Source: Nitrospirota bacterium | Lineage (GTDB): Bacteria > Nitrospirota > Nitrospiria > SBBL01 > JAADHI01 | Direction: 5' to 3' | Length of the DNA: 62,568 nt | Assembly: GCA_029261165.1 (NCBI GenBank) | Contig: JAJDBV010000001.1 | Location: 1-62,568, forward strand | Shown: positions 39,751 through 48,962 of the stretch, in pieces | How positions within the stretch are numbered: position 1 is the first letter of the stretch | Layout of the letters: each line of letters starts with the position of its first letter | Program-made: the position numbers and the translations under genes | Notes under the pieces: model-generated | The model's input: only the letters and a program-made list of their open reading frames with translations | Told to the model about the DNA's origin: nothing | The model's database searches: none

Positions 39751-42700
39751 ATGAACGAACTTTTATCAAAAGCCTTACAAACAAGACTAGATCAGCTTCG
39801 TGATTTTTATCAAAGGGTCGCATCCTTTTCCCATTCCCCGGAGATTGTGGCAGAGGAGATTGAGGACGAGATCGGGCAATTTCGGCCGATCGATCCGATT
39901 CAGACCATTCATGTCCCGGAAGTACCGGGAATCAAGATCTCTTTCCCGAAGAAAGTGAGCCGAAGAAATCCCCCGTTGATCAAGGCCGCATCGCATGATG
40001 ACGGACTGTTCCTGCTTCCTTACACCCAGGCATTCAGGGAAGCCTATGTGACCCGCTTCGGAAATCTAATCTCGCCCTTGAAAACGCTGATGGAGCGGCT
40101 GCGGGACCTGGAGCTCTCATATCACAAGGCGGCGAATGAAAGCAGCACGGTTGCTCCGGAAAAGGGTAAGGTAGAAAAGGAGGAGAATCCCCTTCTCCGT
40201 GATGTTCGCTTCTTCAGGTGTCTCTACACAACGATTCCGGACAACACCAAGCTGGGAAGAATCCTTACGGAGATCGGGACCATCCTCTCAGCGAACCCGG
40301 TAGAGAACGGAAAGATCGTCGATCTATTATCCGCTTTGAAAGATCGAAAGATCACAGGCCCCGACTTGGGAGAAGCCCTGGTGCAATATCAGAAGCTTGC
40401 CGCCTTGTGCGACAACATGTTCGTGTCTTCGATTGCGTCCTGGGCTGCTTTATCGACCTTTGTGTCCATACAGGCCAAAGCCCTTGAGAAGGAAATGCTG
40501 CGTGAATCCGGCCAGGAAATCTACCGGGACCGGTTTGTTGCATTTAAGCGCTTCATCAAGGAAATCGCAGATGGGTTTTCCGGATCACCGACCGCGATGC
40601 AGGAAAAGGCGCTCTTTTACGCCTATCTGAGCATGCAATCGTTCCTCTCAAGAAAACGGCATCCGAAGGATTTCTACAGATTGAACAACTTCGCCCAGGT
40701 CGGAGCCGGAAAGACCTATACGACGCCGATCTTCCTGAAGATGTTCGCCGAATTGATCGGGAAGGCGGAATCGGAACGCGGCCGGCACGTTCCCAAAATC
40801 ATTACCCTTTACCTGACGGAGGCCAATCTTTGTGAAAATGTGATCAAGTCGATGATCGAGATTGGGGTTCCGAAAGAGAAGCTGCATCATGTCCGAATCA
40901 AAGACCTCCCTTCCCTGGCGGTCAAGGATGGCGATTGCATTGTCTTGAGCCGCCATGAGGTCGGATTAAAGAAACAGGAGGACATTACGCAATCGCTGGA
41001 GATCCTCGTTCGCAGGGGGTTCCACTTCATGATCGTCGCGGACGAATCTTCCTTCATGAAGAATTCGGAAAGCGGGATTTCTGCGGCGATGGAAACCCTC
41101 TATGGCTATCTGAAAAAACGGAGGATCCTCCGGGTGGACTACAGGCTGTCGGCCACACCAGTGAATAACGATACAGGTGATTTCCTCTACCTGCTGTCGT
41201 CCAATCAAATCAATGTCGGCGCCTTCCTTCTCGCTTATCCCGATATCTCCCGCCGGATGCAGTCGGTTTTGACCTCGCTCCAAGACCGAATCCACAGTAG
41301 AAATAGCCTGACATTACATCGGTTGCTGAACCTCTTAAACACCAGCGGATCACGCACCGGCGTGCTGATCGATTTTAATCGTATCGAAACATCAAAAAAC
41401 GGATCGACTAAGGTCAATGAAGTGAATGAAAAACCGACGGCAAAAGCCATGCATGAGCTGATCTATACCGACTGCGCCGGCGCTGTTCTGGGCTGCTACT
41501 ACCACGCGGTCTTTCATGCTGGTCTCTTTCCGATTCAGCCGTGGCTGGGGGAAAGCAGAGACGGGAAAGAAATTCAGGCTACCCTGGTCGATATCATGCA
41601 GAAACTGGGCGTCGGCTACACACGGATCGTACAGCCGACTGAAGAGACGATTCGTCCCCTCATCGGCCTGGAGAAACCCCTGGTTCATCCCGGATCAAGG
41701 GACCTGGACGCCCTGATCCCCTGCCTGCTTTTACTCAAAGCGATGACATCAGCCCTGACCTACGACCGGGCGTTGAATGCCGAAGAAGAGGTCCATTTCC
41801 AGATCAATGCCAAGCAACTCCAGCCGAATCTACTTGAGGCGGTGACAAACCTGGAAGTCCTGGAGAAGATCCGCCAATTCCTGAATCTCATCATGTTTGT
41901 CAATCTGGTTCGGAAGGTCCGTTCATACGACCGGACCTGGTGGGTAGTGAGAGAGGAGGTGGAAGCCGAATGCAGAAAACTCCGCATGGAATTTCTCGCC
42001 ACTTACGCTTTCATGCATGGCATTCCTTTGATCCCGAAGCAAGAGGAGGTCACACGAAAAGTACACAAGGGGTTTCAGATTGTGGAAGAGACGGAGTCCC
42101 ATGCCTATTTGGCGGCGCGTCCGGATCAAAAGCAGGCCCTGATTGGCCTGCTGGAGGATTTATCCGAGGGAGAGATCCTCGGTAATGCGCTGATCGAGGA
42201 ATTGGCACAGTTCTTTGCGCCGGTGCGTTATTTTGAGTTGCTTAATCTGTTGGAGAAGCGATCACAAGAACATCAGCGTGGCCGGATGGAACAAGATGAA
42301 GAAGAGATCGAGAAAAAACGTGCCATGATCATGGAAACCCTGGGAGTGGCCTTGGGTTTCAAACAGGGAAAACAGACGTTTCATGACCTTGTTTCACTTT
42401 TCAAAAATGATCTGGATAAAATCGAAATGGAAGAAGATCAACTGATTCACTTCCGGCCCTCTATCCTGGCGAAATATCCGATCCTTCTCAGCACAACTTT
42501 AGCTGTCCTGCAAGATAGCGCGAAAGGGCTGATCGGACTGGAGGCGCAAAGATTTAATGAAGTCCTCCATGATATCGGCTCCGAGCATGTCGATCTGGCG
42601 CAGGCCTTGGCCGAGTACGGGATTATCTTCAAGGCCTCCGAGTCATTGAACTTCCCTTTGGTTCTTCGTTTTGCGGACCGGATTCTACATCGTCTGGCCA

Positions 42701-43581
42701 CGCTCTTAGCGGAGCGCGACATCAAACTAAAGATAGAAAAGGGAGATGTCGAAAGAATCCGCTTAGTCATTTCACGATGTGCCGGTTTTGAAAATTATGC
42801 GCGCAGAATGGCGGAACTCACCCGGTCTCATCAAGTTCCACTTTTGATCTCTTGCCGGTATCGCTTCTCGCAACAGAGTTTGGTTTCTGCCGCCGATGCG
42901 GAATTTTCCGTGACGGGAAAGACGGAGAAGTCGGAAAGATATCGCTTGTTGGAATCCTTCGATCGCTTGGGTGAAAATATGGGACGGACCCTGGTCGCCA
43001 CCACAAAATCGATCTTGAAGGGCTTCAACCTGTTTTACACGCAGTACGGATTTATGAGTGAAGGCATGGACAACGCCGAGGTGAGGATGCAGATGGCGGG
43101 ACGTCTCCGGCCGCTCTTTCCGCAGCATTACAAAGAGATTGCATCGATGGAAGCTGTATTGAACAGGACGCGGCCGGACTCACCTGTGCTACAGCATTTA
43201 AGTCGGCTCCGGGAGAACGTCAAGATCTTTGATATCGTCTCGCCTCAGATGATATCGGGCTTCCCGGATATCCAGAACGGGAAGGCCTACATGCTCAACA
43301 CCTTTCTCTTTTCGCAAACACATCAGCGCGCATTTCCAGGACTCTTTACGGATCAGGAGGTCTTCCATTTTGTCGATACGAGGCCGGTATTCAATGCAAA
43401 GACCGTCGAAGGGTTTTGTAAAAAATCTATTGAGGAGGCAATAGAGCAGTATGCGAATTGGCTTAAGGGGGAAAAGACGATTTCGGTCTCATCCTTCATC
43501 GAACTGTTGGAGCGGGAGATTCAGAATGTGTCGGAGATCAATATGCGGCAATCGAGTTATTATGACATCCTTGCCTTGTAA
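39751..43581 (+). CDS. Large SF2 (SNF2/DEAD-like) helicase, 1276 aa
   Basis: Motif I NNFAQVGAGKTYTTPIF lies near residue 316, motif II MIVADESSF near 428 (D-E-S-S), motif III YRLSATPVNND near 464, and motif VI EVRMQMAGRLRPLF near 1113. The 650 residues between the two RecA-like halves form a very long helical insertion, and about 300 residues precede motif I. I do not recognise the family beyond SF2; it resembles Snf2-like or strawberry-notch-type proteins of PRTRC plasmids. The start is ATG 39751 behind AGAGGAGATGCA. It may remodel DNA-protein complexes for the PRTRC system. Confidence 0.75.
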   Translation: MNELLSKALQTRLDQLRDFYQRVASFSHSPEIVAEEIEDEIGQFRPIDPIQTIHVPEVPGIKISFPKKVSRRNPPLIKAASHDDGLFLLPYTQAFREAYVTRFGNLISPLKTLMERLRDLELSYHKAANESSTVAPEKGKVEKEENPLLRDVRFFRCLYTTIPDNTKLGRILTEIGTILSANPVENGKIVDLLSALKDRKITGPDLGEALVQYQKLAALCDNMFVSSIASWAALSTFVSIQAKALEKEMLRESGQEIYRDRFVAFKRFIKEIADGFSGSPTAMQEKALFYAYLSMQSFLSRKRHPKDFYRLNNFAQVGAGKTYTTPIFLKMFAELIGKAESERGRHVPKIITLYLTEANLCENVIKSMIEIGVPKEKLHHVRIKDLPSLAVKDGDCIVLSRHEVGLKKQEDITQSLEILVRRGFHFMIVADESSFMKNSESGISAAMETLYGYLKKRRILRVDYRLSATPVNNDTGDFLYLLSSNQINVGAFLLAYPDISRRMQSVLTSLQDRIHSRNSLTLHRLLNLLNTSGSRTGVLIDFNRIETSKNGSTKVNEVNEKPTAKAMHELIYTDCAGAVLGCYYHAVFHAGLFPIQPWLGESRDGKEIQATLVDIMQKLGVGYTRIVQPTEETIRPLIGLEKPLVHPGSRDLDALIPCLLLLKAMTSALTYDRALNAEEEVHFQINAKQLQPNLLEAVTNLEVLEKIRQFLNLIMFVNLVRKVRSYDRTWWVVREEVEAECRKLRMEFLATYAFMHGIPLIPKQEEVTRKVHKGFQIVEETESHAYLAARPDQKQALIGLLEDLSEGEILGNALIEELAQFFAPVRYFELLNLLEKRSQEHQRGRMEQDEEEIEKKRAMIMETLGVALGFKQGKQTFHDLVSLFKNDLDKIEMEEDQLIHFRPSILAKYPILLSTTLAVLQDSAKGLIGLEAQRFNEVLHDIGSEHVDLAQALAEYGIIFKASESLNFPLVLRFADRILHRLATLLAERDIKLKIEKGDVERIRLVISRCAGFENYARRMAELTRSHQVPLLISCRYRFSQQSLVSAADAEFSVTGKTEKSERYRLLESFDRLGENMGRTLVATTKSILKGFNLFYTQYGFMSEGMDNAEVRMQMAGRLRPLFPQHYKEIASMEAVLNRTRPDSPVLQHLSRLRENVKIFDIVSPQMISGFPDIQNGKAYMLNTFLFSQTHQRAFPGLFTDQEVFHFVDTRPVFNAKTVEGFCKKSIEEAIEQYANWLKGEKTISVSSFIELLEREIQNVSEINMRQSSYYDILAL

Positions 43582-43649
43582 GCTGTAAGGAACGCAAATG
43601 GAGCGGAGAAAGATCAAGATGAAATGATGGCTTAAAATCGGGAAGAATC

Positions 43650-43692
43650 AAAAAAGAGGCCCCCCGGAAGAGGGTGGGGTCTCTTTTTTTTT
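43650..43692 (+). terminator. Terminator at the end of the plasmid-like block
   Basis: AAAAAAGAGGCCCCCC pairs with GGGTGGGGTCTCTTTTTT and leads into a nine-T run. It ends the helicase transcript and, by symmetry, might act from the other side too. Confidence 0.8.
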
Positions 43693-43871
43693 GTCTTTTT
43701 TTGTTTGGGAAAAAATAAAATTTTCTGTGACTCGACTAAATTGAGTAGACGTTTTTTTACCTATTACCCTCAAGAGTTTAATTTCATAAAATTATCGAGT
43801 ACATCTACTACTCCTTAACATCAAACACGCTGAAAATCATTGATTTCACCAGGATGAAAGGAAGCGTAACT

Positions 43872-43994
43872 CCTATTTTAGACACTATGTTAAAAGGAAA
43901 TGCCTCAAATTGAATAAAAAAATGGGGGAAAGCAAGACTGGAAAGACCCTAAACAGTGAAAAAATGAGACAGTTTTCCTATATTCTGTCTCAAG
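43872..43994 (+). repeat. Dispersed repeat, copy B
   Basis: This 123-bp stretch matches the reverse complement of 4748-4871 over its length. It ends in the hairpin TGAGACAG-N12-CTGTCTCA (43965-43992), which recurs at 47638-47664 on the other side of the ietAS genes. Confidence 0.6.
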
Positions 43995-44014
43995 GGGAGT
44001 ATTTTTATTGTGCA

Positions 44015-44048
44015 TTCGGTGATTCTAACTATCTTTGTAATCACCGAA
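44015..44048 (-). other. Hairpin overlapping the ietS stop codon
   Basis: TTCGGTGATT (44015-44024) and AATCACCGAA (44039-44048) form a perfect 10-bp stem spanning the TGA of the subtilase gene. It lacks a downstream T run on the minus strand, so it may protect the mRNA end rather than terminate it. Confidence 0.5.
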
Positions 44049-46461
44049 CCCTTGTTCGGGTTTGGATATTTGTTTTAATGGTATTATAAAGGTCTATTTC
44101 TTTTTCGTGTTCAAATGTTACTGCAATGCAATAATCCTGCATTCTATTACTATCGCTAATCCATTTATTAACATTTAGAAGAACCAAAGATATGGGAGAG
44201 GTAGGTCTGTTTTTCGGCTCTCTTTGGTATAGCTTCCATGCTTTTTGATGACAACCAGCTTTCCGGGTGTTTGCGCCAGGGAAAAAATCAATCTCAAAGT
44301 CCTTTACGGGATGAGGTACATCAACTTGTTCAGTATCATTGCTAATCACGCCGTAGTTTTCTATTAAGGTTTGTGGATTAACCGTATGAAAAAGATGAAA
44401 TTCCATCCGATTACCTAAATAACTATCACCACGAGTTGCACGGGTTTCAGTAGTAAAGGTGAGGGTGATGATTATTCTTTTCTTGCCAGCCTCAGTAAAA
44501 AACAGTTCTGGAAGTTGCAGTGAATAGACCTTAATCTGATTGAGTGCAATTTGGTCTTCATCCCAAAGCACTGCCCTATTATTGAAGGAATACAGGGCTC
44601 TTTCGTGGTGACTCAATCCATAGCCACAAACGGACAAGTGGTCTTGCTCTGCTTTTGGTTTGTTCTCTGTTCCATAAAATGCTTTGGTTGGGAGAAAAGG
44701 ATATTCTGCTCCTACAAGCAACATATTTTTAATGAAATTGGCTGATTTATCAGGGAATTGGTTGGCAATTTTCCCGGCAAGATGAGCAACTTTTGGAGCC
44801 GCAAAGCTTGAGCCGCTATCTAATTGAATAATACTCTTTGTTACCCTATTGTTTAACAGGAAAAGTTTTCCACCGTTATCTTCAACGATACGACTATGTC
44901 TTTCAGATAAAATCAGGTTTCCCCCGTATTCAACCAACTCAGGCTTAATCATGCCATTAATACCGAGACCTGTTCGAGTGAAAGGTGAAGGTTGCTGTGC
45001 TTGAGCAATCGGAGTTTTGATCTGTTCTGAACCGTAGCGTTCTTGCGAAATTCTTACTTCACCGGCAATGGAGCCAATACTAAGTGCTAATGCGGCACTG
45101 GCGGGGTTGATGATTTTAAAATCTTTATTGTCGATAAGGTAGCGTGGATAATTTTCTATCACATCCGCTATAGAGTCATGAAAATCAAGTGGGTTCTGAT
45201 TGCCAGCAGATACTATAAAAACCACATGTGGGAAGGTAAGAGCGAGTTCATCAATCAAAGCAGCTAGTGGCAATTGGCGAAAATAATGTTTATGCCAAAT
45301 TTCACTGCTATTACCCAACGAAATATTGATGACTTTGATGTGGTACTCAGGCTTGGACAAAAAGTGTTCTACGGCATCTTTAAACTGATGCTCAATTAGT
45401 TTTTCTGCGTCATAAACGGCATTGATTATATTACTGTCAAAAACTTGCTCCGCATACATTATCTTGGCTGAAAATAGCCAATTTGAAGGGGTAAACTTTT
45501 TACTATTCAGACTGTCTTCAATATCGCCATAAGCGGCACAACCTGCCACTGCCGTACCATGTCCTACGGTATCCTGTGTTTCCGCTTCACCCGATTGAAA
45601 GTTCTCTTCATCGCCAATACATTTTTCCAACATGGGATGATTGGAGATAATCCCTGAATCAATCACTAATATTCCAGCGGCATTTTCGTCAGGTACGTCA
45701 ATTTCAATGCCTTCTATGTCAGGTCGCATCATCTCAAACGGATTAAATTGAACCATAGCGGGTCTGTCTGCCCGTGCAATTTCTTTTAATTGAATGATTT
45801 CATCAAATACGGTTCTAGTAAGTTTTGCTCTCAGCAAAACAAAAGATTTTGTGATTAGACTATCGGTTACTCTGAATTGCGTAGAATCAGGGTAGCCGTC
45901 TTTTAATTGCTGGATAAATTGCTCATTCTTCTGGGGGTCATCCATTTTCCACAATTCAATATCAATAAAGTCAGCTGTATCATTCAAAGGCTGATTAGCC
46001 AGTCGCGCACCAATTTTTTTCTCCACCGGAATGTCATCAAATGATTCGATGGCATTGAAAAAGTCATATTTCGCCCCTTCATCTGAACCATAGGTCACCA
46101 GCTTTTGCTTGAATCGGTTTAAGTCCTCATCCTCACTAAACACAACCCAAAAACCTTTTTTGTCCTCAGCAACGGATAAGACATGAATGCCCATAGATGC
46201 CAGTGTTTTTTCAAAGCCATCAGGGGAAACGCCTTGGTTGATTTTAATTTCAAAAATTAGTGAGGGGTCAATTCTACCGGAAAGCTGGTTTTTTAATGCC
46301 GAAAATGCACTGCTTAAATTTTCGGCTTTTTGAGTTGCCAGTTGTGAAAACTGAGATTTGTTTCTATCTGGGGGAGATTTAAAACCGCCACCGCCAACGC
46401 GTTTTTGCCGCTCTACGTTACCCTGAAACAAGGGAAGTTTCAGATGTTGGTGTTTTTCCAT
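44041..46461 (-). CDS. ietS: Subtilisin-like serine protease (IetS-like)
   Basis: This 806-residue S8-family protease has Asp in GILVIDSGIISNHP (about 266), His in VGHGTAVAGCAAYG (about 297) and Ser in LDSGSSFAAPKVAHLAGK (about 552), with INISLGNSSE and FIVSAGNQN between. It has an N-terminal helical region instead of a signal peptide, so it acts in the cytoplasm. It begins one base before the stop of the AAA gene (TAATG). The AAA-subtilase pair matches the IetAS arrangement known from plasmid incompatibility and as an anti-phage system; the assignment is by layout and motifs. Confidence 0.85.
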   Translation of the reverse strand: MEKHQHLKLPLFQGNVERQKRVGGGGFKSPPDRNKSQFSQLATQKAENLSSAFSALKNQLSGRIDPSLIFEIKINQGVSPDGFEKTLASMGIHVLSVAEDKKGFWVVFSEDEDLNRFKQKLVTYGSDEGAKYDFFNAIESFDDIPVEKKIGARLANQPLNDTADFIDIELWKMDDPQKNEQFIQQLKDGYPDSTQFRVTDSLITKSFVLLRAKLTRTVFDEIIQLKEIARADRPAMVQFNPFEMMRPDIEGIEIDVPDENAAGILVIDSGIISNHPMLEKCIGDEENFQSGEAETQDTVGHGTAVAGCAAYGDIEDSLNSKKFTPSNWLFSAKIMYAEQVFDSNIINAVYDAEKLIEHQFKDAVEHFLSKPEYHIKVINISLGNSSEIWHKHYFRQLPLAALIDELALTFPHVVFIVSAGNQNPLDFHDSIADVIENYPRYLIDNKDFKIINPASAALALSIGSIAGEVRISQERYGSEQIKTPIAQAQQPSPFTRTGLGINGMIKPELVEYGGNLILSERHSRIVEDNGGKLFLLNNRVTKSIIQLDSGSSFAAPKVAHLAGKIANQFPDKSANFIKNMLLVGAEYPFLPTKAFYGTENKPKAEQDHLSVCGYGLSHHERALYSFNNRAVLWDEDQIALNQIKVYSLQLPELFFTEAGKKRIIITLTFTTETRATRGDSYLGNRMEFHLFHTVNPQTLIENYGVISNDTEQVDVPHPVKDFEIDFFPGANTRKAGCHQKAWKLYQREPKNRPTSPISLVLLNVNKWISDSNRMQDYCIAVTFEHEKEIDLYNTIKTNIQTRTRVR

Positions 46462-47471
46462 TATTCTTTCCTGAGTTCGTGTTTCTTGACCTTTTCCCGG
46501 TGGATGAATTGCTCTATCGCGGCATCCAAATCATTCATAGATAAACTGTTTCTGGCATCAATAATTGCAGACTTCATTGCCTCGACCGCAATCATTTCTA
46601 TATCCGCAGGTGATAATTCCTTACTGTCCTTTGCGGCTTTACTGAAATTTATTTTTTTATCACGTTTGAGTGGTTGCAAGTAGCGTTCAAAGAGTTGTTT
46701 TCGAGCTGCCTCATCGGGTAATTCATAATCAATCACCGCGTCGAAGCGTCGCCAAATGGCACTGTCTAGCATATTTTGGTGGTTGGTGGCGGCAAACAGG
46801 ATACTATCACCTTTGAAGTTATCCAGCATTTGCAGAAAATTATTCACCACTCGTTTGATTTCGCCATGTTCGTGACTATCATCACGATTTTTGCCGATAA
46901 TATCAAATTCATCAAACAGTACAATCCAAGTGCCGTTCTCAATAAAATCAAAGACTTTACGTAAGTTGCCCGCTGTTTCGCCCAGATAAGAGGAGATGAT
47001 TGCATCAAAACGAATATATACTAAAGGTATTTGAAGGACTGAGCTGACGATTTGTACTGAAAAAGTTTTACCTGTTCCGGGTTTACCACAGAGTAGAATT
47101 TTCTTTTTATAGTTTAAATTGTATGTAGCTAAAATATCTGCGTCCTTAAATTCTCGGATAATCCGTTCCAGGTGGGTTTTGGTTTCTTCGGATAAAACGA
47201 GGCTGTCAAAATCATACTCATAATGCTGGATTTCCAGCAATGGAAAGCCCTTTTCCGTATCTCTGGGAATCGGAAGATTTTGCTTGAAACGTTTTTGGCC
47301 GTTAGAAACGCCTGTTGTTTGGTATAGAGCTTTTTCTAGTTCTCTGGCAACAATCGTATGTTTTTTGCGTTCTTCTCGGTCAATATACTCCCTTGCTACC
47401 TGGAGAAAGGCTTCGTTATCCTTATTATTGAATGACAAGAAAAGCTGTTTAATCAACTCTGAAGTAGTCAT
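46461..47471 (-). CDS. ietA: AAA+ ATPase partner of the subtilase (IetA-like)
   Basis: This 336-residue AAA+ ATPase has Walker A LLCGKPGTGKTFSVQIV (about 130), Walker B TWIVLFDEFDIIG (about 182), sensor ILFAATNHQNML and arginine finger WRRFDAVIDYELP. The layout is FtsH/Cdc48-like with a short N-terminal domain. The start is ATG 47471 behind AAGGGTACAAC; a GTG six codons upstream is possible. In IetAS the ATPase is thought to hold the protease in check or to deliver substrates. Confidence 0.85.
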   Translation of the reverse strand: MTTSELIKQLFLSFNNKDNEAFLQVAREYIDREERKKHTIVARELEKALYQTTGVSNGQKRFKQNLPIPRDTEKGFPLLEIQHYEYDFDSLVLSEETKTHLERIIREFKDADILATYNLNYKKKILLCGKPGTGKTFSVQIVSSVLQIPLVYIRFDAIISSYLGETAGNLRKVFDFIENGTWIVLFDEFDIIGKNRDDSHEHGEIKRVVNNFLQMLDNFKGDSILFAATNHQNMLDSAIWRRFDAVIDYELPDEAARKQLFERYLQPLKRDKKINFSKAAKDSKELSPADIEMIAVEAMKSAIIDARNSLSMNDLDAAIEQFIHREKVKKHELRKE

Positions 47472-47655
47472 GTTGTACCCTTGATTCACCGTTCATTGGT
47501 TTCGGTGTTCTGGTAATTTGTTCGTCATGTAGAGTTAAGTATTCAAGTTCAGGAAGGTAACGAATAAAACTTCTAAAATCAATTTTATTATTTCTACCAT
47601 AGGCAATCTTCAAAATAGAACCATGAGCATCAGCCCATGAGACAGAATTACTCAT
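47449..47655 (-). CDS. Possible 68-residue leader frame before ietA
   Basis: The frame (ILKIAYGRNNKIDFRSFIRY, then LEYLTLHDEQITRTPKPMNG) overlaps the ietA start by 23 bp. Its ATG lies inside the TGAGACAG hairpin, so its first codons come from a repeat. It could be a relic of another gene or a short regulator. No family is recognised. Confidence 0.35.
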   Translation of the reverse strand: MSNSVSWADAHGSILKIAYGRNNKIDFRSFIRYLPELEYLTLHDEQITRTPKPMNGESRVQHDYFRVD

Positions 47656-47664
47656 TCTGTCTCA
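47638..47664. repeat. TGAGACAG/CTGTCTCA hairpin upstream of ietA
   Basis: TGAGACAG-N11-CTGTCTCA matches the hairpin ending repeat B (43965-43992) and, less perfectly, repeat A (4752-4778). With the copy at 43965 it brackets the ietAS genes. Confidence 0.6.
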
Positions 47665-47919
47665 CTACCTGCCTCCTTCGCGATTATTATGGCGAAAATA
47701 TCGGAAGGGCTGACAAATCGCAAATGCTATACCCCCATCAATGATAAAACAAACAGGCGTAGATTTTATCGGTTTCCAATAAAAACCTTGCACAGATTGG
47801 ATCATCTCAAAATCCACTGATTCAGGAAGGAAGGCTTGTAAAGCTATAAAAGAGTCCATGGTTGCTGGTCCGGTTCCTTTTCTCTGCAAATATAACACAG
47901 CAAAAGCTGCGATTGACAT
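47665..47919 (-). CDS. Doubtful 84-residue frame
   Basis: The frame holds FIALQAFLPESVDFEMIQSV and PVCFIIDGGIAFAICQPFRY, which reads like protein, but no ribosome site precedes the first ATG. No family is recognised. It may be a relic of the module that hosts the nearby repeat. Confidence 0.25.
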   Translation of the reverse strand: MSIAAFAVLYLQRKGTGPATMDSFIALQAFLPESVDFEMIQSVQGFYWKPIKSTPVCFIIDGGIAFAICQPFRYFRHNNREGGR

Positions 47920-48023
47920 CTAACGGATGGGTCGATTTGAGTGAATCACAACACCCACTACTGGGGAATAAGTGAGCTGTAACGTGTGAGAGGAGGACAG
48001 CGAAAAGGGTTTTGGCCCTCGAA

Positions 48024-48383
48024 TCAACCGGCCATGACGTGAATTCCGGCAGGTTCCTTAGAACGCGAAGAATGTTTTTTAATGATGATGTCAATATCTT
48101 GATCAAGCGCATTGAGGAGATAAAACAGCTTCTCTACAGAGAAGCGATACAGTCTTCCACGGCTTAATGCAGATATTTGAGGCTGAGAGATATTGAGTAT
48201 TTTTGAAGCTTCCGCTTGTTTTAATCCGCGTTGTTGAATGATTGCGTTAATAGAAGCCGCGATTTTTGCTTTCAACTTTAATTCGTCAGGATTGTCCAGA
48301 CCAAGGTCGGCAAAAACATTTCCGCTGCTTTCAGTGACCTCTATCTCTTGAATGTCCTTTTTTATTTTTTCCGTCTTCATCAT
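48024..48383 (-). CDS. HigA-like XRE antitoxin
   Basis: The 119 residues have a central HTH (LKQAEASKILNISQPQISAL) and LYRFSVEKLFYLLNALDQDI, typical of short XRE antitoxins of the HTH_37 type. The gene overlaps the toxin stop by 4 bp, with the toxin first, the HigBA order. It should neutralise the toxin and repress the operon. Confidence 0.88.
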   Translation of the reverse strand: MMKTEKIKKDIQEIEVTESSGNVFADLGLDNPDELKLKAKIAASINAIIQQRGLKQAEASKILNISQPQISALSRGRLYRFSVEKLFYLLNALDQDIDIIIKKHSSRSKEPAGIHVMAG

Positions 48384-48751
48384 TTTTCTGAACGCCTTTC
48401 GTGTTCCATGACAGCACGTTTGTATCGCATTTTTATGAGATCGATCTCTGATTTGGGGGTTTTAATATCTTTTTTTGATTTCTTTTTAAAGGCATGCAGC
48501 GCATAGACAATCCCTTCCAAACGAACCGTGTAAACTGCTCGATATGTATCGCCGTCAAACCGTTCGATCACTTCCAGAATACCACTTCCGGTTACAATCC
48601 CCTTCAAGGGTTTGACGTGGTCTGCTTTTCCTCCATTCTGAGCGACATCCAAGGCATAGCCGATTTCACAGCGGACCTGTTTGGGAAATTTCCTTAAATC
48701 CTGTAAAGTCGTTCCGATCCATACTAACGGTTTCTCTTCAAATCTTTTCAT
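48380..48751 (-). CDS. HigB-like (Gp49/RelE-type) toxin
   Basis: The 123 residues contain LVWIGTTLQDLRKFPKQVRC, then PLKGIVTGSGILEVIERF and YRAVYTVRLEGIVYALHAFK, the phage-derived Gp49/HigB-like family of ribosome-dependent mRNA endonucleases. The C-terminus is basic. A near-consensus promoter abuts its ATG, which raises a question about the true start. It is followed by the XRE antitoxin. Confidence 0.88.
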   Translation of the reverse strand: MKRFEEKPLVWIGTTLQDLRKFPKQVRCEIGYALDVAQNGGKADHVKPLKGIVTGSGILEVIERFDGDTYRAVYTVRLEGIVYALHAFKKKSKKDIKTPKSEIDLIKMRYKRAVMEHERRSEK

Positions 48752-48780
48752 ATTATATACATATGTAGATGATATGGCAA
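48752..48780 (-). promoter_or_regulatory. Near-consensus sigma70 promoter touching the toxin ATG
   Basis: On the minus strand TTGCCA (48780-48775), a 17-base spacer and TATAAT (48757-48752) end directly before ATG 48751. A TACATATGTA palindrome in the spacer is a possible operator. Transcription from it would start a few bases inside the frame. Confidence 0.5.
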
Positions 48781-48962
48781 ATCAGTTCCGTTCATCCGTT
48801 CATTAGATGTTTTTTGAAAAGACATGAAAGTTGAACTCACCCAGCAAGGGATTGCAGGCGGGCTTGCAACAGATGAATCCTGCATGAAAAGCTGCCTCCG
48901 AAGATTGTAGAGAATCGCTCTGACTGCATTGGTCTGAGTTAAACCATATTGCGCCGAATGCC

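Larger units (their letters stand above)
43582..44040. other. Intergenic region closing the plasmid-like block
   Basis: It holds a bidirectional-looking terminator, repeat copy B and a hairpin over the ietS stop. No gene is seen. Coding density and strand bias change here, so this is a likely border of the block. Confidence 0.5.
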
